Both the position numbers and the translations under genes were made by a program. Positions 9,840 through 19,321 of a DNA stretch of 64,000 nt are shown in pieces. Numbering within the stretch: position 1 is the first letter of the stretch; every line of letters starts with the position of its first letter. The notes below the pieces were generated by a model. It made no database searches, was not told the DNA's origin, and saw only the letters and a list, made by a program, of their open reading frames with translations. Origin of the DNA: Lenzites betulinus (lineage: Eukaryota; Basidiomycota; Agaricomycetes; Polyporales; Polyporaceae); NCBI GenBank assembly GCA_022264855.1, contig JABYQU010000004.1, positions 1,140,104 through 1,204,103 on the forward strand, in the 5' to 3' direction.

Positions 9840-11320
9840 TAGTGTTGCCGCAAGCCGCAAGCTTTGGCAAGCCAGCTTGCGGCTGAGCTTGCATCAGCTT
9901 GAGCTTATCAGAGCTTGTCCCGATACGGTCGGCTTGAGGAGCTGCTATATAATACATTCCCACGCTTCTCATTCGTTGAGGAGCTCTTTCCTATTGCGGC
10001 ACACTCGATATTCACCTTTGTCCATTATCTCATCGCGATCGGTTACTGCAGCGCGCTCTATCGTCAAGTCCATTGCTCGTGGGGGCCCTCCGTTACTCTC
10101 TGTACAACTGCAAGCTGAGGTATACTCCCCCCCAACAATTCTGAAACATTCTACACCCGCGCCGTGCGCCGTATCAAGTCCAATTTTGGCTCACCGCCGC
10201 CCCGAGCAGCATACCTCCCAATGACCACCACTCCTTGCTCGACACCTTGGGGGACGCTTTGCCGCTCACGCAGTGGTACGATTCTCAGTGCTCATTTTGA
10301 GACCTCCCCAGCGAATATATTTTGAAGTTTTAAATCTGCTGTGCGAGCAGAGCAAATCTGCGACTGCCGCCTCCCACACGTCCTTCGCGCTCTGCCAGTG
10401 TCCATCTCCGACCTGGTGTCATTGTATAAACTCACAGTGGGACCATTGAAACCTTCCAGCAGCATCTTGTGATGTCCGTGGGCTGACCGGGGTGCCTCCG
10501 ACTGCACACACCCAGTATCAGGTGGGACATCTCCCACCGGGGCCATATCCAAGCATAGGTACCGCTCCTGTGCTTCCGAGGCCGCCATCCTAACAGGAGA
10601 TGCAGGTGAGTATGCACCTAGATGCTTGTTGTATCATACAAACAACTGATACGATTCTTAGACATCATTTTGGACCTCTCCGCAGGAAACAGATCGGAGC
10701 GGCGCCGTGCAGGCAAGCAATCGCACTCAAAGGCTACGCAAGCGCAAGGACCCGTCACAGCCTGCTGCTGGCTCACATTACAAGCGTCCATGCGTGCCCA
10801 TAGCGTCCCGGCGTCCGGCTGCGGTCCCATGTGAGGAGGTGTTCTCCTCCAGCAGGGACACTATTACCGACCGTCGCACAAATATGGCGCTAGATCTCCT
10901 GTCCGAGCTACAGATGCTAAAGCATGCCTACCGGCAAGAACGGCTTTCGTTCACAGCGCAGGTCGTTGCGGACGAGCGGGACTATGTCCTCAAAGGTGGT
11001 GTAACTGCAGCCGCTGCGCAGGAGCTTCTCGCTGCGGGAAAATTCTCGGAGTTGGAAGATTTGCTAGCTAATGCATAGACCACTACTATATGTTCCTTAT
11101 TTGTGATATGTACACTCATGCACCGTCTGCGCCGCTGCCCTCTGCTCGCCGCCGCCCGATCCTCCTCTCCAGTCTCGACGGGCGCTTCATTCCGCTTTTG
11201 GTAATCGCGGGGCGCTTGGCTGGCCAGCTGGGCTTGCTGGCTGGCTTGTTCGAGCTCATCAAACAAGCCAGCATCAGCTCCCGAGCTTAGCTTAGCTTAG
11301 CTGAGCTTGCGGCATCACTA
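9840..11320 (+). mobile_element. hAT-superfamily DNA transposon, internally degraded, 1,481 bp
   Basis: The termini are near-perfect inverted repeats (left TAGTGTTGCCGCAAGC, right end reverse-complemented TAGTGATGCCGCAAGC), flanked by an exact 8-bp duplication GTCGTAAG. Subterminal regions are packed with AGCTTG/CAAGCT motifs, as expected for hAT transposase binding sites. Inside, the only recognisable protein is the C-terminal dimerisation part of a hAT transposase (10707-11078). The catalytic core is missing, so the copy is non-autonomous, but its intact ends could still be mobilised in trans. Full-length hAT elements are usually 2.5-4 kb, so this one is shortened. Confidence 0.9.
10707..11078 (+). 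pseudogene. hAT transposase remnant (C-terminal dimerisation domain)
   Basis: The frame encodes the hallmark hAT C-terminal block: PAAVPCEEVFSSSRDTITDR and then LLSELQMLKHAYRQERLSF. This corresponds to the family pattern (P-x-S-S-x-x-x-E-R-x-F-S ... T-x-x-R ... Q-x-L-K). The first ATG lies within the element and no BED finger or DDE-bearing RNase H fold is readable upstream, so this is a fragment. A short poly-Ala/Leu tail follows to the stop at 11078. Confidence 0.8.
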
Positions 11321-11328
11321 GTCGTAAG
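11321..11328. repeat. hAT target-site duplication, right
   Basis: GTCGTAAG, identical to 9832-9839, immediately after the right terminus. Confidence 0.9.
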
Positions 11329-13110
11329 ACTTGCTAAGCGCCGATGTCACTGCCACTCACTCGGGCGCTTTCTGCGGAGACCTTTCGGAACAGCGGGGTA
11401 CTGTAAAAGACTGTAAAGCCGAATACGAGCCCAACTCAGGAGAACATAGCGGCAACAGAAAATGGAATATATCCTTGTGGCGCATATAATCTGAGCAAAT
11501 ATCTTCAACATCCGAGTCGTACATCGAGGGACCTACAGTACCAATAATACATCAGTCATGATATGTTGACCCCCCAAACGTCGAGAGAGATTCATGTAGA
11601 GGGAGAAGCACTGGTTTATATATTATGGGTTTTTCGACACTGCCAACAGACGCAGCGAGTCCATGCAAGTACGTACTATAGGCCCGAAGCTTGAGCGCTT
11701 ACATCATGATGTTTCCACTGGCTAAGTCCCGTATTGGTACATGTTTGTCCGACAGCGCTAAATAACGGTCGCGCCTCGCTGGCATATCCGCTTACTTTCT
11801 TCTCTCCCGCTCGTCGATGCAACAAGCTTTCGAAAGACTGTCACAACCTCTCTTCTCTATCACCTGCTCTGGCGATCCGGTATTGGGCAAACTCGCTGTC
11901 TGAATCTGGACTATAAGGTACGGCCGTGTCGAGGTGAAAGGTCCCGTGAGTCGTCGAAGGCAGCGACTACCGTACCAGTGGCTTCTGTGTGTATGCGGTG
12001 AAGGTGCTGACGGGGTCGGTCAGTGCTCGGGGACTCCGGGAACTGGAGCGAGGACTTTACCATTAAGCAGTAAGGGTTGGACACCCGAGACCTGCATGGC
12101 CCACGACATATCATGAAACGGACCTACTTGGTCAGGGCTCGCGTCCTGGGGTGCGTCGTGATTAAGTCCTATTGCTTACTACTTCGTTCAGGATCAGTTA
12201 AGCAAACCAGGTACAGGTCTATCGCATACGGCTGGGTTGAGAGTCTTTTGCAAGCTCGCCGTCATCTCCCGCTCAACTCCATCCTCGCCGTCACCAGTTT
12301 CACAGAGAGGTCGGTAACCCATCTGCCTCACTTCCGCTCGTACTGTGTCAAGGCCTCATCCTCCATCTCTTGAGCCAGCTAATCTCATGTTTGCAGCACA
12401 TAGCGCTTGAACCCATGCCTACCCTTGCGATGGTGTACAGGGACGTCAATGAACTAGCAGGTAAGTACAAACAGCGCCGATGTTCAACAGGTCCTCAGGG
12501 CCCCGTGGTTGGGGGCACCTCGATACCTAGGGCCCGGGTATGTTGGATCACTACGACACACAGCAGAGAAACTCACTGCTAATTTTTCCCCTGTTGCACA
12601 GCAACGGCTGCGATGTTGCGCGTGTACGAACGTGGAGTGGGCCGAGCACCCCCGAACCATTCCCTTCCCGATCGAGTGTCCCACCGGTATGTAACCCTGC
12701 CCATCATACCATCCTGAACACTGACTTATTATCCTTAGCGCGGCTTTGTGAGGTCCATGTCAGCGTCGAGTGCTCAGACCTGTCATGTGCTGCGATTATG
12801 TCTGTGTCACATCCCGGAAGCAAGGGCCATGGGTCCGAGAGCCATAGACTCGATGTATCTGTAGTCTGAGGGTACTAGTACTATGTCCGTCCGTATGCCT
12901 TAGTTGTAGTAGCAGCATGTACTATAGGATTAGCGTCAATAATATCTGATTTTCTTCATAATCGTCCTGAGTGATATGCAGCCGTAATTCTCCGTAATAT
13001 CCCGCAATGACGCAACATGCACAGGGGGTACCTTGTATATTGGGATAATTCTTGATTATGACGGAAATCACAGATTATGAAGGATTATGGGATAATACTC
13101 CGGAATTCTT
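11329..13110. other. intergenic region with exon-like fragments, product unknown
   Basis: No gene I can name. From about 12370 to 12869 several plus-strand segments are bordered by good splice signals: a donor GTAAGT after the segment ending near 12461, an acceptor CACAG near 12601, a donor GTATGT near 12690 and an acceptor CCTTAG near 12739. The joined reading gives no protein that I recognise. It may be a degenerate or poorly conserved gene. Confidence 0.3.
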
Positions 13111-13152
13111 GGATCATGCCGGAGAATTCCACAGAGAGGGTTTTCCTGATGC
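13111..13152 (-). repeat. 42-bp inverted repeat, right arm
   Basis: Reverse-complement partner of 9732-9773 (36 of 42 identical). See the left arm for interpretation. Confidence 0.55.
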
Positions 13153-13282
13153 CAGCGCGAGACCGATGGTTGTTGCTGGTGGCGTGGCTGAGCAAGAGGC
13201 CGTAGCAGGGAGAGCGCAGCATCCACCACCTAATCGTAGTCAATCTGCATGACTGATACGCGATGCATGATGTCTGAGTGAC

Positions 13283-13298
13283 TTTTTTTTTTTTTTTT
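13283..13298. repeat. poly-T homopolymer (16 bases)
   Basis: Uninterrupted T run on the plus strand. Read on the minus strand it is a poly-A and could be the relic tail of a retroelement, but no element body is recognisable beside it. Confidence 0.8.
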
Positions 13299-13499
13299 GG
13301 TATCCAGTTTTATATCCGCTGGAGGGCGTAGCCCTATGTCAGATAATACATGTGTGTGGGAAGCGCGAGCGAGGCGGGTCATAGGGGCGGGTGCATAAAG
13401 AGAGAGGACTAGGTGCGTGAAGCTGAGCGGGCGCGGGGGGCATGCGAAGAGGCACGTACGGGATGGGGCAGACGAGTCGAGAGTGAAAGGCGCCGGGTG

Positions 13500-13740
13500 A
13501 GCGGCAGGGGAGGGGGCGACGCTACCTAAGTGTGAGGGGAAAGAGAATGGGGAATGAGTATCGGGGATGGATAGAGTAGGGATGAATTAAAGAGGGGGAG
13601 AGAGTACTGGCGGGGATGCATGGGGAGGGAGGAGGGTGAGGGCAGGACGGTGCGGAGGGTGAGGGTGAGGGTGAGGGCGGGACGATGCGGAGGGCCAGTG
13701 CAGGGCAATGCGGAGGGCGAGAGAGTGACTCATACTCGCT
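13500..13740. repeat. purine-rich low-complexity tract
   Basis: The plus strand is dominated by G and A, with a GGTGAG-type tandem around 13660 and several GCGGAGGG blocks. Open frames on the minus strand here are only Ser/Pro repeats produced by the composition. Long polypurine tracts can form triplex or G-rich structures; no function is implied. Confidence 0.6.
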
Positions 13741-14140
13741 GTTCACTCACCTCGTCACGCCGGCTCCGATCTCCCGGATGCCCCCACACAACATCTAGAG
13801 TCTAGACATCTGCCGGCCTGGGTAACTCGTTGACCTATAGACCCTGATAGAGTGTGATTATCGAGTGCACCCAGTGTAGAAGGTAACGGTACTCACCAAC
13901 ACCCTCTGCTGGCCGATACTCCCCGTACGATCCTGAATAGAGCGCCGTAAGCTTTGCTTACCCGATGTGTTTAGAGCGATGTTCGTGCTAGCGTGTTGAA
14001 GAGAAAGATTACGACATCGATCAAAAGCAGGTCTTGTGATATATTGACTATATGCGAGAGACCTTGTTTTGGCACTCAATTAGCGAAGAGCAACGGCGCA
14101 TAAAGTCGTCTTTAGGAGAGGGAATGCAATTGCGGAGCTA

Positions 14141-16124
14141 TCAATCCTCGAACAGCGGCCGGAAGACCTAACGAAGTAATTGTCAGTATGGATCTCAGGT
14201 GTGATATAATTGTTGAGTGTTGAGATGCACACCTTCGTCCCGCCATCGTTCTGCGTCGGCGCCATCTCCACATCTTCTATCAATTCAAAGCTGTCCCGCC
14301 GCTGGCCATACCCCAAATCGTCATCGAACTCGATGTCCTCGTCGCCTTCCAGGCCGTCCTCCCAGCCCTCCCTACCCATGCCCGCATCCGGAGGGTCACC
14401 CTGACTCATGTCCGGCACGATGGGGACGCTGCGCTGCGACACAAACTCGACTTCTTCCGCGTCGCCTTCCAGCATATCTTCGAGCTCCTCCGCCGTCATG
14501 TGCTCGATGCCCAGCCCCGATTCGATGATCGCCGCCTCTGCTGCCGGTGGGAGCTGCGAAAGCTGAGACCCGGGCAGGAACAGCGGCTCTCGCACTATTG
14601 GCGACTGCGGCCGCATCCCTTCCTGACCTTCGTTCTCGTCATCTTCATAGTGGTTCGGTTGCGGTTGCGCGGCCGTCAGAATCGCCCACGATGGCTGCGG
14701 CTCATGGGCGAAGGAGGGCTGCGGGGGCGGATGCATCTCGCGCGCGATGGACGCGCGGTCGGCGCGGTGCACGACTTTTATCGGCTTCCCTGTCCTGCTG
14801 TGCGAGTGTACGTGCTCGCGGTCCACTGCTTGCGCGTTGCCGTGGTATGCGTCCTCCTCCAGGGGTCGTTTCTTTCCCTTGGATTGTGCGCGGGCATCAC
14901 GTTGGCGCGACTGCGAGCTCTGCGGGGAAACAGACTGGAGGCGGCTGGCTGCGATGACGAAGAGCGTGTCGGCGAGGTCGCCGCCGACGTCGATGTATAT
15001 TGGGGCATCAGGATCCGTGAAACGAATCTCAAGTGAGAGATCTGAGGCCTCCGCGAACGCTATTGTAGCCTAGGGTGTTGATATTAGGTTTAGGCAGGGG
15101 GTAAGCGAGGGAGTCCGTTAACGCACATTGAATTCTCGTAAATGAAACGCGATGGTGATGGGCGACGTCTGTAGTTCATATTCTTCAAACTCTTCCGCGC
15201 TGATTGTTAGCTCTGTTGTCAGCTGTGGACGCCCTGTGGTTGGGTTCATTCCTTGTATCAACACTCCTCTGGGTATATGCGCACCTTTGGCGTCTACTGA
15301 AGACTCCAGACTACGCAGTTGGACGTCCGTGTCGTGGAAGTTCCAGATGAGCTGGGGGTCCGACTTGCCCCCTTTCCCGAAAGGAAAGTGATCCAGCATG
15401 TACTTGAGCGCCTTTGGGCCGATCGTGAGACGAGACTCGGAATCAGCGTCGGGCATCGTGGGCGACATCAAGTTTTCCGCAGCGTTTAGAGGGAGACGGT
15501 GGGTTTTTACGACACCTAGTGGCAAGAGCGAGTCACGACACGTTCAGTACATGCATACCCACTGGATGCGACGAGGTGAGCGGAGGCAGCATATATTTAC
15601 CATGCTTGCAGTGGAGACGCACGGTCAGTCTACTTTCCAACGTATCGCGGCCGTCTTCGTCTGCGTCCAGATGAGGTCCTTGAGACGCGCCGTCGGAGAT
15701 GATGAATTCGCATTTCTCGCAGAATTTCACGACAGTCCTTTGCTTGAGAATCTGTAGGAGAGGCTGCGTACACAATCAGTCACTACGAATGGCGTAGAAA
15801 ATGGGGCTGTTCGCGCATACCTTGGTGACGATCTGGAAGGTGTGCGTGGGCACTTCCTCGACATCGTGGCCCGCTGTGTTGCCGCTGACACGATACTTGC
15901 GGAAAAAAGATCGCGCGTACTTGAAGCGGCCGTATGCAGTCAACGATTGGTTGGTGGATGACAGCGCAAATGTCTCTGGCGTCGCGATTATGCTTAGTTC
16001 TTCCCCAAATTTGGACAAGCAAGCGAGAGCCCTGGTTATGTCTGTGGACCGTAAACAAAGTGAAGACGTGCAGAAGATGAGAACACGTACGTCGTAGGCC
16101 AATGGTGTCTACCGTTGCTTGCAT
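14141..16124 (-). CDS. rad9: DNA damage checkpoint protein RAD9 (9-1-1 clamp), 556 aa
   Basis: Subunit of the PCNA-like Rad9-Hus1-Rad1 clamp, which is loaded at damaged DNA and activates the ATR branch of the checkpoint. Six exons: 16124-16091, 16041-15821, 15763-15601, 15515-15127, 15069-14233 and 14167-14141. All introns are GT-AG and the phases sum to 556 aa. The PCNA-like fold occupies about residues 1-300: ALACLSKFGEELSII, TAYGRFKYARSFFRKY, then RLTVRLHCKHGVVKTHRLPL and ITIAFHLREFNATIAFAEAS. These are the family landmarks in order. The C-terminal tail is disordered and acidic, with a segment PGSQLSQLPPAAEAAIIESG. The last exon is only 27 nt and encodes VFRPLFED, a typical Rad9 tail end, which supports the model. 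The tail is where Rad9 is normally phosphorylated. Length exceeds the S. pombe and human proteins (about 400 aa) because of the tail. Confidence 0.93.
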
Positions 16125-17082
16125 TGTACGCAGGGAATTTCACAATGCCACTGCAGGGATCTTGGTGGTTTTGTGGATGCGGTTGAGTGGTGAGAAGGAG
16201 GACGAGCGGAGTGGGTCACGGTGATGGAGAGGGTTGGCGCGTGCGTCACGAGTCTCGTGCTCCGCGTCACGCTATAGTACTACACTTGCGCGCACCCTTG
16301 CTTGCTGCGAAGTGTATAGAGACCTAGCCTGGAACGTGGTGATTACTACCAGGCTGTTATGCATAACATCTGTCTTACCTGGAGCGCCTTTAGATGCCCA
16401 GTCTGTTTATTCCTCCCTGGCGACGGTACGAGCCATGGTTTGGTGCAGTGGTCGCGGCAGCCTGAGCGCTCGTGGCAGTCCGCGACGATGTATCGATCGG
16501 GCCCGGCCGCTGCGTTATCCTATGTGACTGACTGTACAGTCGCATTATATCATCAGTACTTCGCAGGCTGTTCTTTAGCTGCTCTTCTCGCAGACGCCAA
16601 CTTCAAGTTTGAAATCATCCCTCCGCAGATAATCATTTGAGCCTCTCAGTGCCACTCGATGTGTCAATGCTGCCAGTGCAGTCTGCGGACCCTTGCCAAG
16701 GGAGCGTCGAGCGACATTGTAGCATGCATTGGCAGCCCTGCGGCAGCCCCAGACCGTGACCGCAGCCCTGTCAGACTTCACCCTCGGCGGCGGATTGCTA
16801 TGGAAATCCAAACACTAGTCCTCGACGTTGCTGAGCCGACCGCTGGCACTGATCATGACAAAGCCTGGGTATACACCGGATCCGCTCTTCATATAGGCAT
16901 CTTCATTTCTATCCCAACCACTCTGACGCCTTTCGAGATAGTAAATGAATGGTGCGCTGCTCGGAGCAAAGGCTATGAGCACTAGTATCTCCCAACTGCC
17001 CCGCCCCACCCCCCATAACGGCGTCCTGTACCTAGTGCTTCTGAACGTCCGACCCTATTTCTATCCATAGCGCAGTGCCGTG
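16125..17082. other. intergenic region between RAD9 and the DUF6534 gene
   Basis: About 960 bp lying between the 5' end of RAD9 (minus) and the start of the plus-strand gene at 17083, so it probably contains both promoters. I see no conserved protein in any frame. Confidence 0.5.
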
Positions 17083-19105
17083 ATGGATGGCCATGTCGCT
17101 CACTCTCTGGACAGCACACTGGGAGCCGCATTCATTGGTCACATCTTGACTATTCTGTAAGTCAAATTTTGCTGGCGACTAGGCTCTCCTTATTCCAAAT
17201 GTTCACATTCCACGTCACCAGGCTATACGGCATCACTAGCCTTCAAGCATACATATACTGCAGGAAAAGCTGTACTGACAGTGCAGCGCTTAGGCTCTCG
17301 GTATGGTCGCGACTGGACGGCCCTTCACCGCGAAAACTTACAGCCCTGGGCCCTCTGTCACTTCAGGTCTTGATCCTATGGTATACATTTGTATGCCCGG
17401 GATTTTATTGTCACGTTGACGACCATAAATTGCTCAAGGATTCTCGACACCGTCCATGCGATTTTGATCAGCGGCGCCCTGTACTGGTACTGCATAACTA
17501 ACTTCACTAACTTGCAAGCCGTGCAGCAACCTATCTGGTACGTTCAAAGTCTCTTATGTTGCATGACCGACAATTGGGCTCATATAGTGCTTCAAATTAG
17601 GCCTATATCTGTAAGGGATAATTTGGAGCGATGGTAGTGATTTTCGTACGCTCACTCAACCGACTTACATGCCAGACTGTGATCATAATTTCCGTGAGCC
17701 TTCAATTACTCATATCCTTGTGCTCCATAGTATAGTTTACTGACCTATATATCGTCCTAGAACATCAGCAATTCGATAGTTCGGTGGTGCGTCCATCCGA
17801 CCCACAGTCTTCGTGTACTCCAGGCTAAGTCAGAGTCATTACGATTTCCTTCCGCACACGGATAGCATCTTTGGGTACCGTCTATGGGAACGTAAGCACA
17901 ATCTCGTCCGCGATCATCTTACTGCAGACCCTAGAACCCTATTTCAGTCAACAATCGCAGCTGGATCCTCCCTGCAATTATTGTGCGTCCGCGATCGTTG
18001 TTCACAAAAGAGCAACGAGCTAATCACACACGTCAGGCGTTCTTCTGCGTCCTAATTCCTGGTACGTTTGTTGTTCTACGGGCTGTTCAGCATACAGCTG
18101 ATGGCCGATCCTCTACCGTTACGCTATAGCGGATGCCATCTGTACGTACAATACCGGCCTCCGAGTCTTTGCGCACCACCCCTCTCACCGGCGTTTGCCC
18201 CGCAACAGACTTCGCTATCGAACTGTAAGGCGTTCCGCCGCATACAGCGACTTTGCTCATGTACACTTCCATCCTGCAAGATACTATGATTCCTCGTACC
18301 AGGAGCTTGGCAGATCTTCGGTACGCTGTCCCCCGGTTTCTTTCAAGCCTCGGGGGTTCTGTATAAAAGTGTACTAATCTATCTCTTGTGCGTAGTGGTC
18401 CCTCTACCTCGGTCTCTCTTCGGAGGCTGCCGGCGACCTCATCATCGCCGTAGCGCAATGTATCATGCTGCGGAGCCTCGAGACTGGAATAAGGAGGTGC
18501 GCTCCACCAGTATCGGGTTTACCATGTGGGGCAGTCGTTGATGTTGCCGACTCGGGCCCCCCGCAGGTCAGACAGGATCGTCAGGACCCTCATCGCATAC
18601 AGCATCAACACCGGCCTGCTCACCAGGTGGGCCGCCCCTGAGAGAATGGACGAGAAGACTGAAAGACCCCACCAGCTTGTGTGCGCTCGCCGCGCTCATA
18701 GCAGTACGTATTCTTCAGCCCTTTCTCGATCTCTGGGATCGACGATTAACAACGTGTCTCTTGCCCACGCAGTACGCCGTGGACAACGCCAGTTTCGTGT
18801 ATTTCGCGTTCTACTTCGTCCTCAGCAAGCGTCCGTTCTTTCCTGCTCTGTCCTGCACTTGCGTCTGAATGATTGCACCTGACCATCTCCTTCATGCAGT
18901 GTACGTGAATGCCCTCCTCGCTCGCCTGAACGCACGGGGCCCCCTCTTCGAGGACAAGAGCCGCAGGCCGGTACGCGAGGCGCGGCAGAGCACTGTCGTG
19001 TTTCGCGCACCCGGAGCGTCGATGGGGCGCGCTGCCGCGCATGACACGGGGCGCTCGGGTGACATGGACACGAGCAGCGGGATTGAGGTGGGTCTGCCCC
19101 TTTAG
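17083..19105 (+). CDS. DUF6534-type multi-pass membrane protein
   Basis: Member of the large agaricomycete family of predicted seven-helix membrane proteins with a C-terminal DUF6534 domain; function unknown. Secure 5' exons: 17083-17156, 17222-17300, 17367-17380 and 17439-17537, giving LGAAFIGHILTI, LYGITSLQAYIYCRKS and ILDTVHAILISGALYWYCIT. Secure 3' exons: 18396-18496, 18567-18626, 18676-18703, 18773-18830 and 18900-19105, giving EAAGDLIIAVAQCIML, the signature DRIVRTLIAYSINTGLLTS, and KLYVNALLARLNARGPLFED. Phases join within each group. Between 17538 and 18395 I could place only fragments (for example SIFGYRLWE near 17860), and the frame is interrupted in the obvious joins, so this part is either many micro-exons or decayed. 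The exon of only 14 nt is unusual. It ends tail-to-tail with PIF1, 216 bp away. Confidence 0.75.
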
Positions 19106-19321
19106 TAGTATTCGACGAAACCCCAGGGCCAATTTAGCGTGCGTAGCTTTGACCGACGGATGAGCTTCTCCGGATTTGACTGGATCATCATATGCGCATT
19201 GTCTATAACGTACACAGTAGGACACACGAAATCGGGCGTCCGCAGACCAGTCATAATGTATCGTAACATACCCTCTTGCCTTGGACTTGGTTCTCATGTG
19301 AGCCATGCTGCTGCTCGCTAC

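Noticed and set aside
13655..13690. GGTGAG tandem as a possible telomere-like repeat
   Set aside because: Only a few units, embedded in general purine-rich sequence, and not the TTAGGG repeat expected for this group.
13522..13746. 74-codon Ser/Pro frame on the minus strand
   Set aside because: Pure consequence of the polypurine tract on the plus strand.
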